Assembly: GCF_022965805.1 (NCBI RefSeq)
Contig: NC_133101.1
Span: forward strand, 45,333,742 to 45,397,741
Direction of reading: 5' to 3'
DNA length: 64,000 bases
Origin: Primulina eburnea
Lineage: Eukaryota > Streptophyta > Magnoliopsida > Lamiales > Gesneriaceae
In this document: piece by piece, positions 47,430 to 58,001 of the stretch
Layout of the letters: every line of letters begins with the position of its first letter
How positions within the stretch are numbered: position 1 is the first letter of the stretch
Position numbers and translations under genes: made by a program
Notes under the pieces: generated by a model
Seen by the model: only the letters and a program-made list of their open reading frames with translations
What the model was told of the DNA's origin: nothing
Database searches by the model: none

Positions 47430-49397
47430 ATGTCCTCATTCAACAAGATTCCTATGTTCTCCAGAGAAGATTTCGATGACTTGAAAATCAGAATGCAGGC
47501 TCATTTAGCTGCACAAGACGATGAAATGTGGTACGTTATAACAGACGGACCCATAAAGATTTTGAAAGCAAACACAGCTGTTGCTATTACTGAAGGGGCA
47601 CCTCACCGAATTGAAAAGCCCAGAGATGAGTGGACTACTGAGGACAAGAGAAAGGCAAATCTAGACAATGTTGCAAAAGACATATTGTATAAGACACTTG
47701 ACAAAGTAACGTTCAGTAAAATCAAAATGTGCAAAACCGCCAAAGAAATTTGGGAGAAGTTAATTCAACTTTGCGAAGGCAATGAACAAACCAAAGAAAA
47801 CAAACTTTCAGTTGCTGTGCAGAAGCTCGACAACATCAGAATGAAGATGGGAGAAACAATGCACGAATATGATGAAAGAACCAGCTGTATTATCCACGAA
47901 CTGAATGCACTTGGAAAAGTGTATACAAATAAAGAAGTAGCGTTGAAAGTAATCAGAGGACTTCCCAAAGAATGGGATGTCAAAACTATGGCAATGAGGG
48001 AATCCAAAGACCTAAACAAAGTTGAACTTCATGATTTATTTGCTGACCTGAAAGCATATGAGTTTGAACTTCAAACTCGAGAAGGAGAACCATCTACCCC
48101 AGCAGCAACTACTGCCTTGACTGCTGTTAGAAGTGAACCAACTGGTTCAGTTGAGAAAGCTGCTGATCAACTGAGCAATGATGCTATGTCACTATTTATT
48201 AAGAAATTTGGAAGAATCATGAGGAAAAATCAAGGAAATTTTCAGAAGAATTATCAAAGAAACAACTCCAGAGAAGAGTCTAATGTATGTTACAACTGTG
48301 GCAAATCGGGTCACTTTATTGCTAACTGTCTCAAGCCTAAAAAGGACAATCAAGCCTCAACTGAAAGAAAGAAGAAAGTGTATGAGCATAAGAGGAGATC
48401 TAAGGACGACAAGAAGCCTTACAGAAAGAAACATGAAGTACTCCTAGCTGAAGATAGCAAAGCCAAATGGGCAGAAACTGACAGCGAAGAGTCAGAACCA
48501 GAAAGTTCTTGCAGTTCTAGTGAGGATGAGGAAGAAGTAAAATGTCTGATGGCTGATAACATAGAAGATCAATCAAGCGATCAGCAGGTATTTGATTTTA
48601 GTTCAACTGATTTTACAAGAGAAGAACTCATCTCAACGCTTCATGACATGGTCAGTGAGTATCAAAAGCTTGCTTTATTGTTTGAAAAAACCAGAGCAAA
48701 GCAAGATGATCCCAAAGACGATAAAACAAAAACTGATGAATCAGTTGATATGTTGAGTCTGAAAAGGGAGATTGCTGAACTCAGAAATGAAAGAAGCTGG
48801 GATCAATTAATGATTCAAAAATTGTTGCTTGAAAATTCAAAGCACAATGAGCTTATTCAGGCTTGGAACAAATCATCTAAAACTTTAACTAATATACAGA
48901 ATTCTCAGAAATCAGTTGATGATAAAACTCGTTTAGGATTCTGTAGTAAAGATGATTCGTCTTCCCAAGATACTCAACCAAAACTGAATATGAACAAAGG
49001 GAAATATATTCACTTTGTAAAATCAGTTATGGTACAAGAACAAGCAGAGCCGAGTAAACTGATTGAACAGCCATCTCAGAATATGAATAAAGGCAAGAGA
49101 TGTGGCATTGGATATAATCCAAAGGGTGAGACTGACTCATGGAGTCAGCAACTAAAAACTCTCAGCAGAAAATATTCAAATAGCTACTCAAACTACTACA
49201 ACAGTAAGCCAGTTCAGAGAAGATATCGGTTGAACAATCAGTTGAAAAAGGGCAAAACACATGTTGTATCATCCACACACCATACACCAAGCACACACAA
49301 ACAAGGAAGGACCATATGGAATACAGCGACAGGACGGTCAGTTAGACTGATTCAAGTCTGGATTCCTAAAGTACTAATCAACTTTGGACCCAAATAG
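47430..49397 (+). CDS. Copia gag
   Basis: The frame is open from 47373, but the first ATG that fits is 47430 (MSSFNKIPMF), since 47373 is a GTG inside the primer site and the older copy starts at the equivalent ATG (44515). Gag builds the particle. Residues about 50-220 are a UBN2-type gag domain (KEIWEKLIQLCEGNEQTK, IRGLPKEWDVKTMAMRES). A knuckle CYNCGKSGHFIANC lies near 48286-48330, followed by basic and then acidic, Ser-rich stretches. A coiled-coil region lies at about residues 450-510 (LKREIAELRNERS). It ends at a TAG; pol lies in another frame. Confidence 0.92.
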   Translation: MSSFNKIPMFSREDFDDLKIRMQAHLAAQDDEMWYVITDGPIKILKANTAVAITEGAPHRIEKPRDEWTTEDKRKANLDNVAKDILYKTLDKVTFSKIKMCKTAKEIWEKLIQLCEGNEQTKENKLSVAVQKLDNIRMKMGETMHEYDERTSCIIHELNALGKVYTNKEVALKVIRGLPKEWDVKTMAMRESKDLNKVELHDLFADLKAYEFELQTREGEPSTPAATTALTAVRSEPTGSVEKAADQLSNDAMSLFIKKFGRIMRKNQGNFQKNYQRNNSREESNVCYNCGKSGHFIANCLKPKKDNQASTERKKKVYEHKRRSKDDKKPYRKKHEVLLAEDSKAKWAETDSEESEPESSCSSSEDEEEVKCLMADNIEDQSSDQQVFDFSSTDFTREELISTLHDMVSEYQKLALLFEKTRAKQDDPKDDKTKTDESVDMLSLKREIAELRNERSWDQLMIQKLLLENSKHNELIQAWNKSSKTLTNIQNSQKSVDDKTRLGFCSKDDSSSQDTQPKLNMNKGKYIHFVKSVMVQEQAEPSKLIEQPSQNMNKGKRCGIGYNPKGETDSWSQQLKTLSRKYSNSYSNYYNSKPVQRRYRLNNQLKKGKTHVVSSTHHTPSTHKQGRTIWNTATGRSVRLIQVWIPKVLINFGPK

Positions 49398-49423
49398 AAA
49401 AGGGTACTACAATCTTATCTTGT

Positions 49424-49435
49424 GTTTGATTGCAG
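49424..49435 (+). promoter_or_regulatory. possible 3' splice site before pol
   Basis: 'GTTTGATTGCAG' ends at 49435, between the gag stop and the first protease residues, and sits right where the pol frame opens. The older copy has 'GTGTGATTGCAG' ending at 59869 at the same place. No donor site was identified. Confidence 0.35.
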
Positions 49436-52400
49436 ATAGCAGGTACAAGCATTGGATCAATATGGTATTTGGACAGTGGATGCTCACGACACATGACAGG
49501 AAATTCAAATTTATTATCTCAACTGGTCAAATACACTGGTCCAAACATCAGTTTTGGAGATAACTCCAAAGATAAAACTGTGGGTAAGCGTAAGCTTATC
49601 CATGGTAACTTCACCATTAATGATGTTTTATTAGTCGAGAATCTTAAGTATAATCTGATAAGCATTAGTCAGTTATGCGATAATGGATTCTCAGTTCAGT
49701 TTGACAAACACTCTTGTTCAGTCAAAAACTCAACTGAAGAGATTATTCTAACTGGTAAAAGAAGTGGAAACACTTACAAAGTCAGCTGGAATGATCAACC
49801 TTATGCACCAGTATGTTTTATTGCCTCTAAATCATCTCAAAACTGGTTGTGGCATAAAAGGTTAAATCATTTAAATTTTAAATCCCTTGCCTATCTGAGT
49901 AAGCATGCACTTGTAACTGGTTTGCCCAAAATAAATTTTTCAAAAGAAAAACTTTGTTCAGCATGTCAGTATGGAAAACAAGTACGATCTTCTTTCAAAA
50001 ACAAAGGTTGTAAATCTTCATCCCGATGCTTAGAACTATTGCACATGGATCTCTTTGGTCCAATACCAGTCATGAGCTTAGGGGGAATGAAATACACCTT
50101 GGTGGTCGTAGATGACTTTTCAAGATTTACTTGGGTTATATTTCTCAAATCCAAAGACCATACGGCTGCACAACTGATTAAACTCTTTAAAAGACTTTTA
50201 AATGAAAAATCAGTTGGGATTGATCGAATCAGATCTGATCGAGGAACTGAATTCATCAATCAAACACTTTCAAGCTTTTTAGAAAATACTGGAATCAAGC
50301 ATGAGCTCTCAGCAGCAAGAACACCTCAGCAAAACGGTGTAGCTGAGAGAAGGAATCAGACTCTTAAAGAAGCTGCTAGAACAATGCTTGCTGATTCTAG
50401 TATTTCTCAAAAATTTTGGGCAGAAGCAGTAAACACTGCATGCTACACTCAGAACAGATCAATGATTAATAAAAATCACATGAAAACACCATATGAGATC
50501 TGGCATAGAAGAAAAAGCTTAATCACTTACTTCAAAATATTTGGCTGTAGATGTTTTATTCATAACAATGGTAAAAATTATCTAAAAGCATTCGATGTCA
50601 AATCTGCAGAAGGAATATTCCTTGGATATTCATCAGTTAGCATAGCTTACAGAGTATTTAATAAGAAAACCTTAAATGTTGAAGAATCTGCACATGTTGA
50701 TTTTGATGAAACGGCACTAATTGATAAGCCAACTGATCAAGTTGAGCTAGCTAATCAATTTACAGATATCAGTCTGGAAGATGATGACTCAGACGAAAGT
50801 CGTAATAATCAAAATATCTTTCATACACCTAAACCTGAGATATTGGATCAACCAGCTGAATTGGAAGCAAATCTTGACAATCAGTTAGTGGAGCAAACTA
50901 ATGAGAATCAGTTAACAACTGAATCAGCTCCAACTGAAACTAAGAACATTCAGTTACCTAACGAAGAATTTGCTGACGGTGAAGCAACAAATGCTGAACT
51001 TAGATGGAAAAAATCACACCCTCCAGAACTGGTAATAGGTAACCCATCTGATCCAGTAAGAACAAGAAATCAGATGCTCAATCTATTTATTCATTCAGCT
51101 TTTGTATCTCAATTAGAACCAACAAAAACTGACGAAGCTCTTGCTGATCCTAATTGGATTAATGCAATGCAAGAAGAGCTAAATCAGTTTGTTCATAACA
51201 ATGTCTGGAACTTAGTTCCAAGACCAGTTTCTAAAACTTTTATAGGTACCAAATGGGTGTACAGAAACAAACTGAACGAAGATGGTTCAGTGTGCGCAAC
51301 AAAGCAAGGCTAGTGGCACAAGGATATAGACAAGAAGAAGGAATTGATTATGATGAAACATATGCACCAGTTGCAAGACTGGAAGCAATCAGAATATTTC
51401 TTGCCTATGCATCATTCAAGAACTTTAAAGTCTATCAAATGGATGTGAAAAGTGCATTCCTAAATGGCCAATTACAGGAAGAAGTCTACGTTGAACAACC
51501 TCCAGGTTTTGTCAATCATAACTTCCCTGATCATGTCTATTATTTGAACAAAGCGTTATATGGTCTCAAACAAGCTCCAAGAGCTTGGTATGAAACCCTT
51601 TCAAAATTCCTAACTGATCATGATTTTTCTGTTGGATCAGTTGATAAGACTTTGATTAAATTTTCGAAAAATGATCATATCTTACTTGTTCAAATTTACG
51701 TTGATGACATTATTTTTGGGTCAACTAACCCCAAATTATGCAAGAAATTTTCCAAGTTGATGCAGGATAAGTTCGAGATGAGCATGATGGGTGAGCTGAC
51801 ATTCTTTCTTGGTTTACAAGTGAAGCAACTGGATTCAGGAACATTTATCAGTCAAACCAAATATACCAAGGAATTGCTAAAGAAATTTAGCATGAAATCT
51901 TGTTCATCAGCAAGCACTCCAATGAGCTCATCAGTTAAATTAGACACTGATCAAGGGGGAATATCAGTTGAGACGACACTATACAGAGGTTTAATAGGTT
52001 CATTATTGTACTTAACTGCTAGTCGTCCTGATATTATGTTTGCTGTATGTATATGTGCAAGATTTCAAGCTAATCCTAAGCAATCACATTTTTCTGCTGC
52101 CAAACGTATCTTGAGATATCTTAAAGGCACGGAAAATGTTGGATTATGGTACTCTAAAGACTCATCTTTCAATTTAGTGGTTATTCAGATGCAGATTATG
52201 CAGGATGCAAGCTTGATCGGAAAAGTACAAGTGGATCATGTCAGTTTCTTGGAGACAGACTGATCTCTTGGTTTAGTAAAAAGCAAACATCCATAGCAAC
52301 TTCCACAACTGAAGCAGAATATCTTGCTGCTGGAAGCTGCTATGCACAACTACTCTGGATTCAGCAACAACTGAAAGATTATGGTGTTGATGCAAAGGAA

Positions 52401-52640
52401 TCACCAATATTCTGTGACAACACGAGTACAATTGCTCTTACATACAATCCAGTTCTTCACTCCAGAACTAAGCATATAGATGTCAGACATCATTTCATCA
52501 GAGATCATGCACTGAAGAAGAACATCAGATTAGAATACGTCTCAACGGAACATCAAGTAGCAGACATCTTCACAAAACCATTACCAGAGGCTAAGTTTTC
52601 TTATTTCCGAAATATTCTTGGTTTAATTTATTTATCTTAA
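49430..52640 (+). pseudogene. Copia pol: protease, integrase, RT, RNase H
   Basis: Protease signature WYLDSGCSRHMTG (about 49470), GAG-pre-integrase HHCC (WLWHKRLNHLNF to CSACQYGK), integrase core (LLHMDLFGPIP, VVVDDFSRFTW, IRSDRGTEF, TPQQNGVAERR), RT with YVDDIIFGS (about 51700) and RNase H (TSTTEAEYLAAGS, DNTSTIAL, HQVADIFTKPLP), ending with a TAA at 52638. Two one-base deletions break it: near 51289 and near 52178. In each case the older copy keeps TTG where this copy has TG. Apart from these, the frame is complete, so activity was lost recently. The gag frame ends 32 bases before the pol frame opens, in a different phase. Confidence 0.93.
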
Positions 52641-52719
52641 GATATTATTAGTAATATAACTTCACTAACAGAATTAAGTGCAGAAAATAAGAACACAACA
52701 AATTGAGAATAATATTTCA

Positions 52720-52938
52720 CTAAGAATACCAACGTTCCCAATTTACAGAAGAAATCATAGATCCAACTGTATCTAGCCATGCCCTAACCCAATCATTTAA
52801 CTCATAAATCTTTTCCCAGGTTGTCAATACCTTTTGAAAGACATATCTTTCCATTTTTCTTTTAATTTCAGTTAAGCGAGGCGCTGACTGATCAGTCACA
52901 TGAACGTGAGTGCTACTGCATGCATCAGAATCAGACAT
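52720..52938 (-). CDS. antisense ORF 1, 72 residues, unknown function
   Basis: Begins at an ATG (52938) preceded on the minus strand by TATAAAT at 52991-52997, about 53 bases upstream. The product is predicted helical, with acidic and Ser-rich first residues, KRKMERYVFQKV and a Trp-rich end (WVRAWLDTV). It lies just downstream of pol in opposite orientation. I recognise no family. A similar Trp-spaced end occurs in antisense ORF 2 (AVWMNMWIASV), so the two may be paralogues. Confidence 0.5.
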   Translation of the reverse strand: MSDSDACSSTHVHVTDQSAPRLTEIKRKMERYVFQKVLTTWEKIYELNDWVRAWLDTVGSMISSVNWERWYS

Positions 52939-53263
52939 GTTGAAATATTTTTGAACTAATGTGGAATCACATTTTAATCACTATCATCTCATTTATAGGA
53001 AAAAGTTGTTGAAGAAGTTGAAGAAGCACAAGTCAATTAAGGCATCTCTCACATTTACCGAGGACATTTAAGATATCAGTTGATCATTATCAACTGATGA
53101 CAGTTCGAATTTTATTAATTGTTTCATTATCAACTTATGAAAATTAGTTTTTCATCAGTTCATTTATTTACTTATCAAAACTGATGACTGTTAGCATTTC
53201 ATTAGATCATATAACAGATAATTGTGTACATAAATAAACAAAACGATGCACTAAATATTTTAT

Positions 53264-53662
53264 TCATCCATAAATATTTGAAAGGATTACATTATCATAA
53301 GTTTCCTTCACACTAGCTATCCACATATTCATCCAAACAGCTAGTGCTGAGGACGAAGTTTTGGAGAAACTGTGTGAAGAAGCGATTCTGTTACGAATCT
53401 CCAACTCTTTGCGCAGCATCAGCTCATAAAGATGGCCTTCCTTGAAGGCATCCACCTCTGCAGAAATCTTTAAGTGCTCTCGCACCTCTCTCAGTTGGGC
53501 CATCCGCCTGAACGAAGTAACCTTTCCCGAGTTATACAGGAGCTCGAGCTTCAGTAATTCTTCCTAGTAGGGAAGACTAGCATAGAAAACTTTGACTTCT
53601 ATAGCAGCTTTCTGTGCTTCCAGTGAAAAAGGATCAATGTTTGAACTATTTGCTCCTGCCAT
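53264..53662 (-). pseudogene. antisense ORF 2, one stop
   Basis: The start ATG is at 53662 (MAGANSSNIDPF), with a minus-strand TATA box TATAAAT at 53713-53719, 51 bases upstream. A single TAG near 53566 interrupts an otherwise open 132-codon frame; the second part is open (53264-53503 and its upstream extension). The product is helical and charged (REVREHLKISAEV, LMLRKELEIRN). The older Copia copy has a diverged homologue at about 63190-63610. Function unknown. Confidence 0.55.
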
Positions 53663-54255
53663 TTATCTTTGAGTATTTTCTGCTGATGCTTGTGACTAAC
53701 TTCTCTATTCTTATTTATAGGCCAGGTCAAAGAAGATGAAAGGACACTCCTTCAAAAGACGATTACACTACCAAACCTTGGGATTTTTTTTATCAGGATT
53801 ATTTTATTTAATGCATCTATTTAGGGGGAATGAAGGTTTAAGAAGTTAACTGAGAAGACAGTTGTTAGTGAATTCTCAACTGAAAGGAATCAGTTTTCCC
53901 TAACTGATCGTTCAGTTGATTATTCAACTAATCTTCTCATGAAAGTTAAATAATTAAACCTATTATATTCCACATCAAATGACATGACTGTCTGCTAATT
54001 CATGATGAATTTCAGTTTATAACGTGTATACATTTTTAACCACTCATTATTTTACACACACGATTATAGTACACGTACACATATTTTTACTCAAAAATTT
54101 TACTGGACTGACACGTGTCCGAAAATTCAAACAGTCATAAAATACTATTTCCCGCTTCATTTCAGTTTTCCTTTACGAGAATTTTATCTTTCTAAAGAAC
54201 TCTCATTTCTCTTAATTTTTATCTTGAGAGATATCAGAATTTCTAACACTTTCAA
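53663..54255 (+). promoter_or_regulatory. spacer before the 3' ORF, with G-box
   Basis: Non-coding spacer. It contains the antisense TATA box (53713), a 'TTTAGGGGGAATG' purine tract (about 53820), CAGTT motifs, and a perfect palindrome GACACGTGTC (54110-54119, G-box/ABRE type) about 140 bases before the 3' ORF start. The older copy has CACGTGG at 63992-63998 in the same setting. Confidence 0.45.
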
Positions 54256-55356
54256 ATGGCAAATCAGATTCCAGCACATCTTTTGAACGCCATGGCTATC
54301 AACTTCAACTCAATTATGTCCATTACAAACGCTGATGTAAAGAAAGTATTTCAGCAACTGGAATCAGCAGGCTTAAAACCCTTTTTGGGTCTCTACGCTC
54401 AGGAAATTTATCCCAAAGAGCTTCACGACTTCTATTCAACAGGATTCATCAATTCTGATGAAAACATTGCTGCTACCATCAATAACAAACTAATGATCAT
54501 CTCTGAAGATTCTTTTGGAGATTTATTTTCACTGCCTTCTGATGGGCTAGCACAAATTTCTGAGATCAAAGCATCGGAAATCGAAGAGATGCAAACTTTA
54601 CTCTCTGCAGATGGACGGAAAATCAAAGTTTCCGATCCCAAAAAGGAGTTAAAGCACGAGGTGCAACTGCTGGCAGACATTGTAGCCAAAGGGCTTTTTG
54701 CGAAGGCTGGGTCGTTTGCTGCTCTGACGCTGGAAAAGTTTCAACTCATCACCGTAATCATGACTGGACGACGAATCAACTGGAAGCATTTTCTATTCAC
54801 TATTTTGAAGAACATGTTCTCTTCTGCTAAGCAATCCAAAGGTTTTGCTGTCCAGCTCAGTTATCTGCTGAAAAACCAAGGGTTAATTGCTGATGATTCT
54901 GACAGATTATCAAGATTCAAGGTGTTCCATGCTAAAAATTCAGAACACACAACTGTCTTGGAAGAAGTTCAGCACTTATAGAATAATATGGAGCAAATGA
55001 TCTCTACCATCTCCAAAATTCAGAACACACAACTATCTCACACTCTAAAACTGGACCATTCACATGAATCCAACTTAGAGAAACTGAATAAACTTCAAGC
55101 CAATATGGACTCTCTTATCCAAACTGTAAAGGATTTGAAGAAGGGACTATTCAACTTTCTCTCTACAAATCAGGATGTAAACAGTCAAAGAATTGGGCGA
55201 CTGGAAACCTTCGTCTCAAAGAAGATAGAATTACTGCAAACTTCTTTTACTACTATGGCCACAAGTATCTCCTCAGATGTAAAACTTCTATCCATCGATG
55301 TTAGAAGGCTCTCAGACAAAATGGAGGTATTTGACAAAAAGGGGGAAAGCAGCTGA
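54256..55356 (+). pseudogene. 3' ORF of the Copia element, one in-frame stop
   Basis: The frame opens at the ATG 54256 and runs for 241 codons to a TAG at 54979, then continues in the same frame to 55356 (366 residues with the stop read over). The first part is globular (VFQQLESAGLKPFLG, ELHDFYSTGFINS, INWKHFLFTILKNMF) and resembles a retroelement-associated domain I recall as abundant in Lamiales protein sets, related to the plant transposon-protein type. The second part is a clear coiled coil with regular Leu/Ile spacing. Sireviruses often carry an env-like ORF here, with a coiled coil near the end. No signal peptide or membrane segment is visible, so an envelope role is not supported. Confidence 0.65.
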
Positions 55357-55563
55357 AGCAACTGATATCATTTGTCCAGTTATTTTATGATTCAGTTGTG
55401 CTGAAGAATTAGTTGAAAAATTAATCAGACTATTATTATCAACTGATATCATTTTCTCAGACTTTATATTATCTACAAGGAACCCAGCTATTCTATGATT
55501 CAGTTGCGTAATCTATTATCAACAAAGAGCTGAGTCAAATCTCTTGGTTTTGTCAAACACCAT

Positions 55564-55575
55564 AAAGGGGGAAAT
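55564..55575 (+). other. polypurine tract of the younger Copia element
   Basis: AAAGGGGGAAAT directly precedes the 3' LTR start TGTTGGAAAC. Confidence 0.9.
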
Positions 55576-56207
55576 TGTTGGAAACTAAATTCTGGAGTTT
55601 GACAAAAACATAAATCAATCGATTAAATAAACTAATACGCGAAAGCATATTCGGCAGCTGGACTGATCAACTGAAATCAGCTGACACAAACTGATCAGTT
55701 GAGAACTGATCAGTTAAAACATTCAGCCGAAAATATTAAAGTCTCTCAACTGAAGATACCTCGGGAAAGATCATTCAACAGACAGAAAGACATATCAGAC
55801 ATCAACTGAATATGGAAAGCCGCACCACATAGAACAACGTATTTCGGCTATTGAAATTAAAACGCCGTTTTACAATCAATAATGAAGTAGCAATCAAGAA
55901 CACTGTCCAAGAAATGATGAAGTGGCAATCAACGGATACATAAATTCAAAAGTTACCGTTGAAAGATAAGTCTATAAATATGACTAAAGAGCAGTTGAAG
56001 AACGACGACGATCTATCAATCTCAAACTTACTATTACTCTGTCAAAATCTCAGCTCACTCTTATTAGATCTATTCGTAGCAATCAAGGCTACAAGTTGAG
56101 CAAACTAGCACTCTGTAATATTGATAATTCAATAAGTGCTAAGTTCAGTTACTCACAGAGATCATTGTATTATACTAAGAGTTTCAGTTTAGGCAGTAGA
56201 TAAGTCC

Positions 56208-57628
56208 TGTAGTGACACGTTCCAGAATCACCTACTAATCAAGAACTAAGCATGCAATTAACCTAATTAACAATAATCAGAGATAACAGCGGAAATAGTC
56301 AACAAAAAACCGATAAACTAAACCAACCAGATACTCACGTCCTCCTCCTGCTCCTCCTGAGCTGTCCAACCTGAGGCCTGCCCCGTGGAAATGGGATGTC
56401 CAAGAATAAACAAAACCGAGGACGTGAGCGATAAGAACGCCCAGTACAAAAGTATGAGTATACAGACCTATATGAAATGCACATGCTATGATCATGATAC
56501 CGGGGTAGTCAAGAAACAGGAGTCACAAAAGGATCTCAACAATGCTCAGTCTAGAGGCGCCAAGTGGATAGTGCCGCGCGGTACACCTCTGGGTCACTGC
56601 ATCCACTACAAGACAGACGTGGACCTAAAATGTCCCGGACCACCGAAGCCCTCCCGACCCGTCGGCCACTGTGTACTCTCGGTGTCCATGCGTCCACAAG
56701 ACAGGGCTGAGCGGCCCCAAGATATAGCTTATCTCGAAAGAGATACAGCTCAACAGTAAAGGCTATCTCAAAGGAGAATACGGCTCAACATGAAATGCAA
56801 CGTGCAGTAATAAACGTGACATAATAGCATGCATCATATGACATATATCAATGCACCACATAATCATGCAACACATATATGAATGTATACTCAACCAGGA
56901 TATCTCGGATAGTACTTTCGTACCTCTATCACAGCAATCCTAATTCACTGGAACAACCAGACAACAGGTCTAATCCAAGCCTATTCATCAAGTGAAAACC
57001 ATCACTAAACTTATCTACCAGACTTAACTAGATAATCCTGAGATAAATACTGATAAAATTCCAAACCTTCGTCCGTCGCTAGCCCGCTGATGCCGCTAGC
57101 TCCCAACTAGAGCACAGCTCTGCTACAAGACCAGCAGCTCCCCGCTAGTGCCCAAATCTCGGAACAAGACTAGAACCTGTCAGAAACGACTGAAATGCTA
57201 TGGAATTCTCTGAATTGGCGAGTCAAAATGAGGAAATCCGACCACTATTTATAGGCCATGTTCGGATCGTCCGAACCCTCTTCGGAACGTCCGAACTCTT
57301 ACGTGTCGATCGGCTCTTGACAGCTCATGATCGGATCCTCCGATCATACACTTCGGACCGTCCGAACATGCACGTGTCCAGCTGCTCTTGACACCTCATG
57401 ATCGGATCCACCGAACCTACACTTCGGAACGTCCGAACTCCCACGTGTCGATCAACTCTTGACACCTAATGATCGGATCCACCGAACTCACTTCGGACCT
57501 TACGAACTCTTCGGTGCTTCCGAACCATCTTCGGTCCGTCCGATCATGACTCGGTCAAAATTACACATTAAACCTTCTTAATCACCATTACTCCGTTAAT
57601 TACCCAATTTGGAATTCGGGCTACTACA
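56208..57628 (-). repeat. 3' LTR of the Tekay derivative
   Basis: TG...CA ends. TATA box on the minus strand near 57244-57253, with the TTCGGA palindrome array at 57255-57545 upstream. Open frames inside match the other LTR and look non-coding. Confidence 0.94.
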
Positions 57629-57641
57629 TTCTCCCCCCCTT
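57629..57641 (-). other. polypurine tract of the Tekay derivative
   Basis: Minus strand AAGGGGGGGAGAA directly before the 3' LTR. Confidence 0.92.
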
Positions 57642-57669
57642 AAAAACGATTTCGTCCTCGAAATCAAGC

Positions 57670-57903
57670 TTAGAGGATGAACAAAACGAAACAACTCTCC
57701 ATGCGCTCTAACCAATCCTCCGCATCATCGGGAGTCTCACCGCCAACTAAAGGCTTAGGCCCCATCTGAATGAAACGATGCAAATCAAAATGCCTAGGAC
57801 CATCCCGACGATGACGATGCTCACGATGACGTCTATGATCGTCCTGGTCACCCCAACGACCTACACTTCCCTGACTACTCTCATCACCAAAATGGTCAGC
57901 CAT
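57670..57903 (-). pseudogene. gag N-terminal remnant of the Tekay derivative
   Basis: 77 codons from MADHFGDESSQG. The central part [12 protein letters not shown] to [12 protein letters not shown] matches the gag of the element at the left edge (about 4090-4222). After MESCF the frame enters 3' terminal sequence and stops, marking a single large internal deletion. The ATG at 57903 shows where the full gag starts. The residual gag start may serve packaging. Confidence 0.88.
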
Positions 57904-57985
57904 CGCTACAACATAGAATGAGGAACTAGTAAATTGGTCAACGGAAATCCCAAAACAGAAATCTATATCCCAAAATCGTATGCAT

Positions 57986-57997
57986 GCTCTGATACCA
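57986..57997 (-). other. primer binding site, tRNA-iMet
   Basis: Minus strand TGGTATCAGAGC, four bases from the 5' LTR. Confidence 0.94.
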
Positions 57998-58001
57998 TAA
58001 A

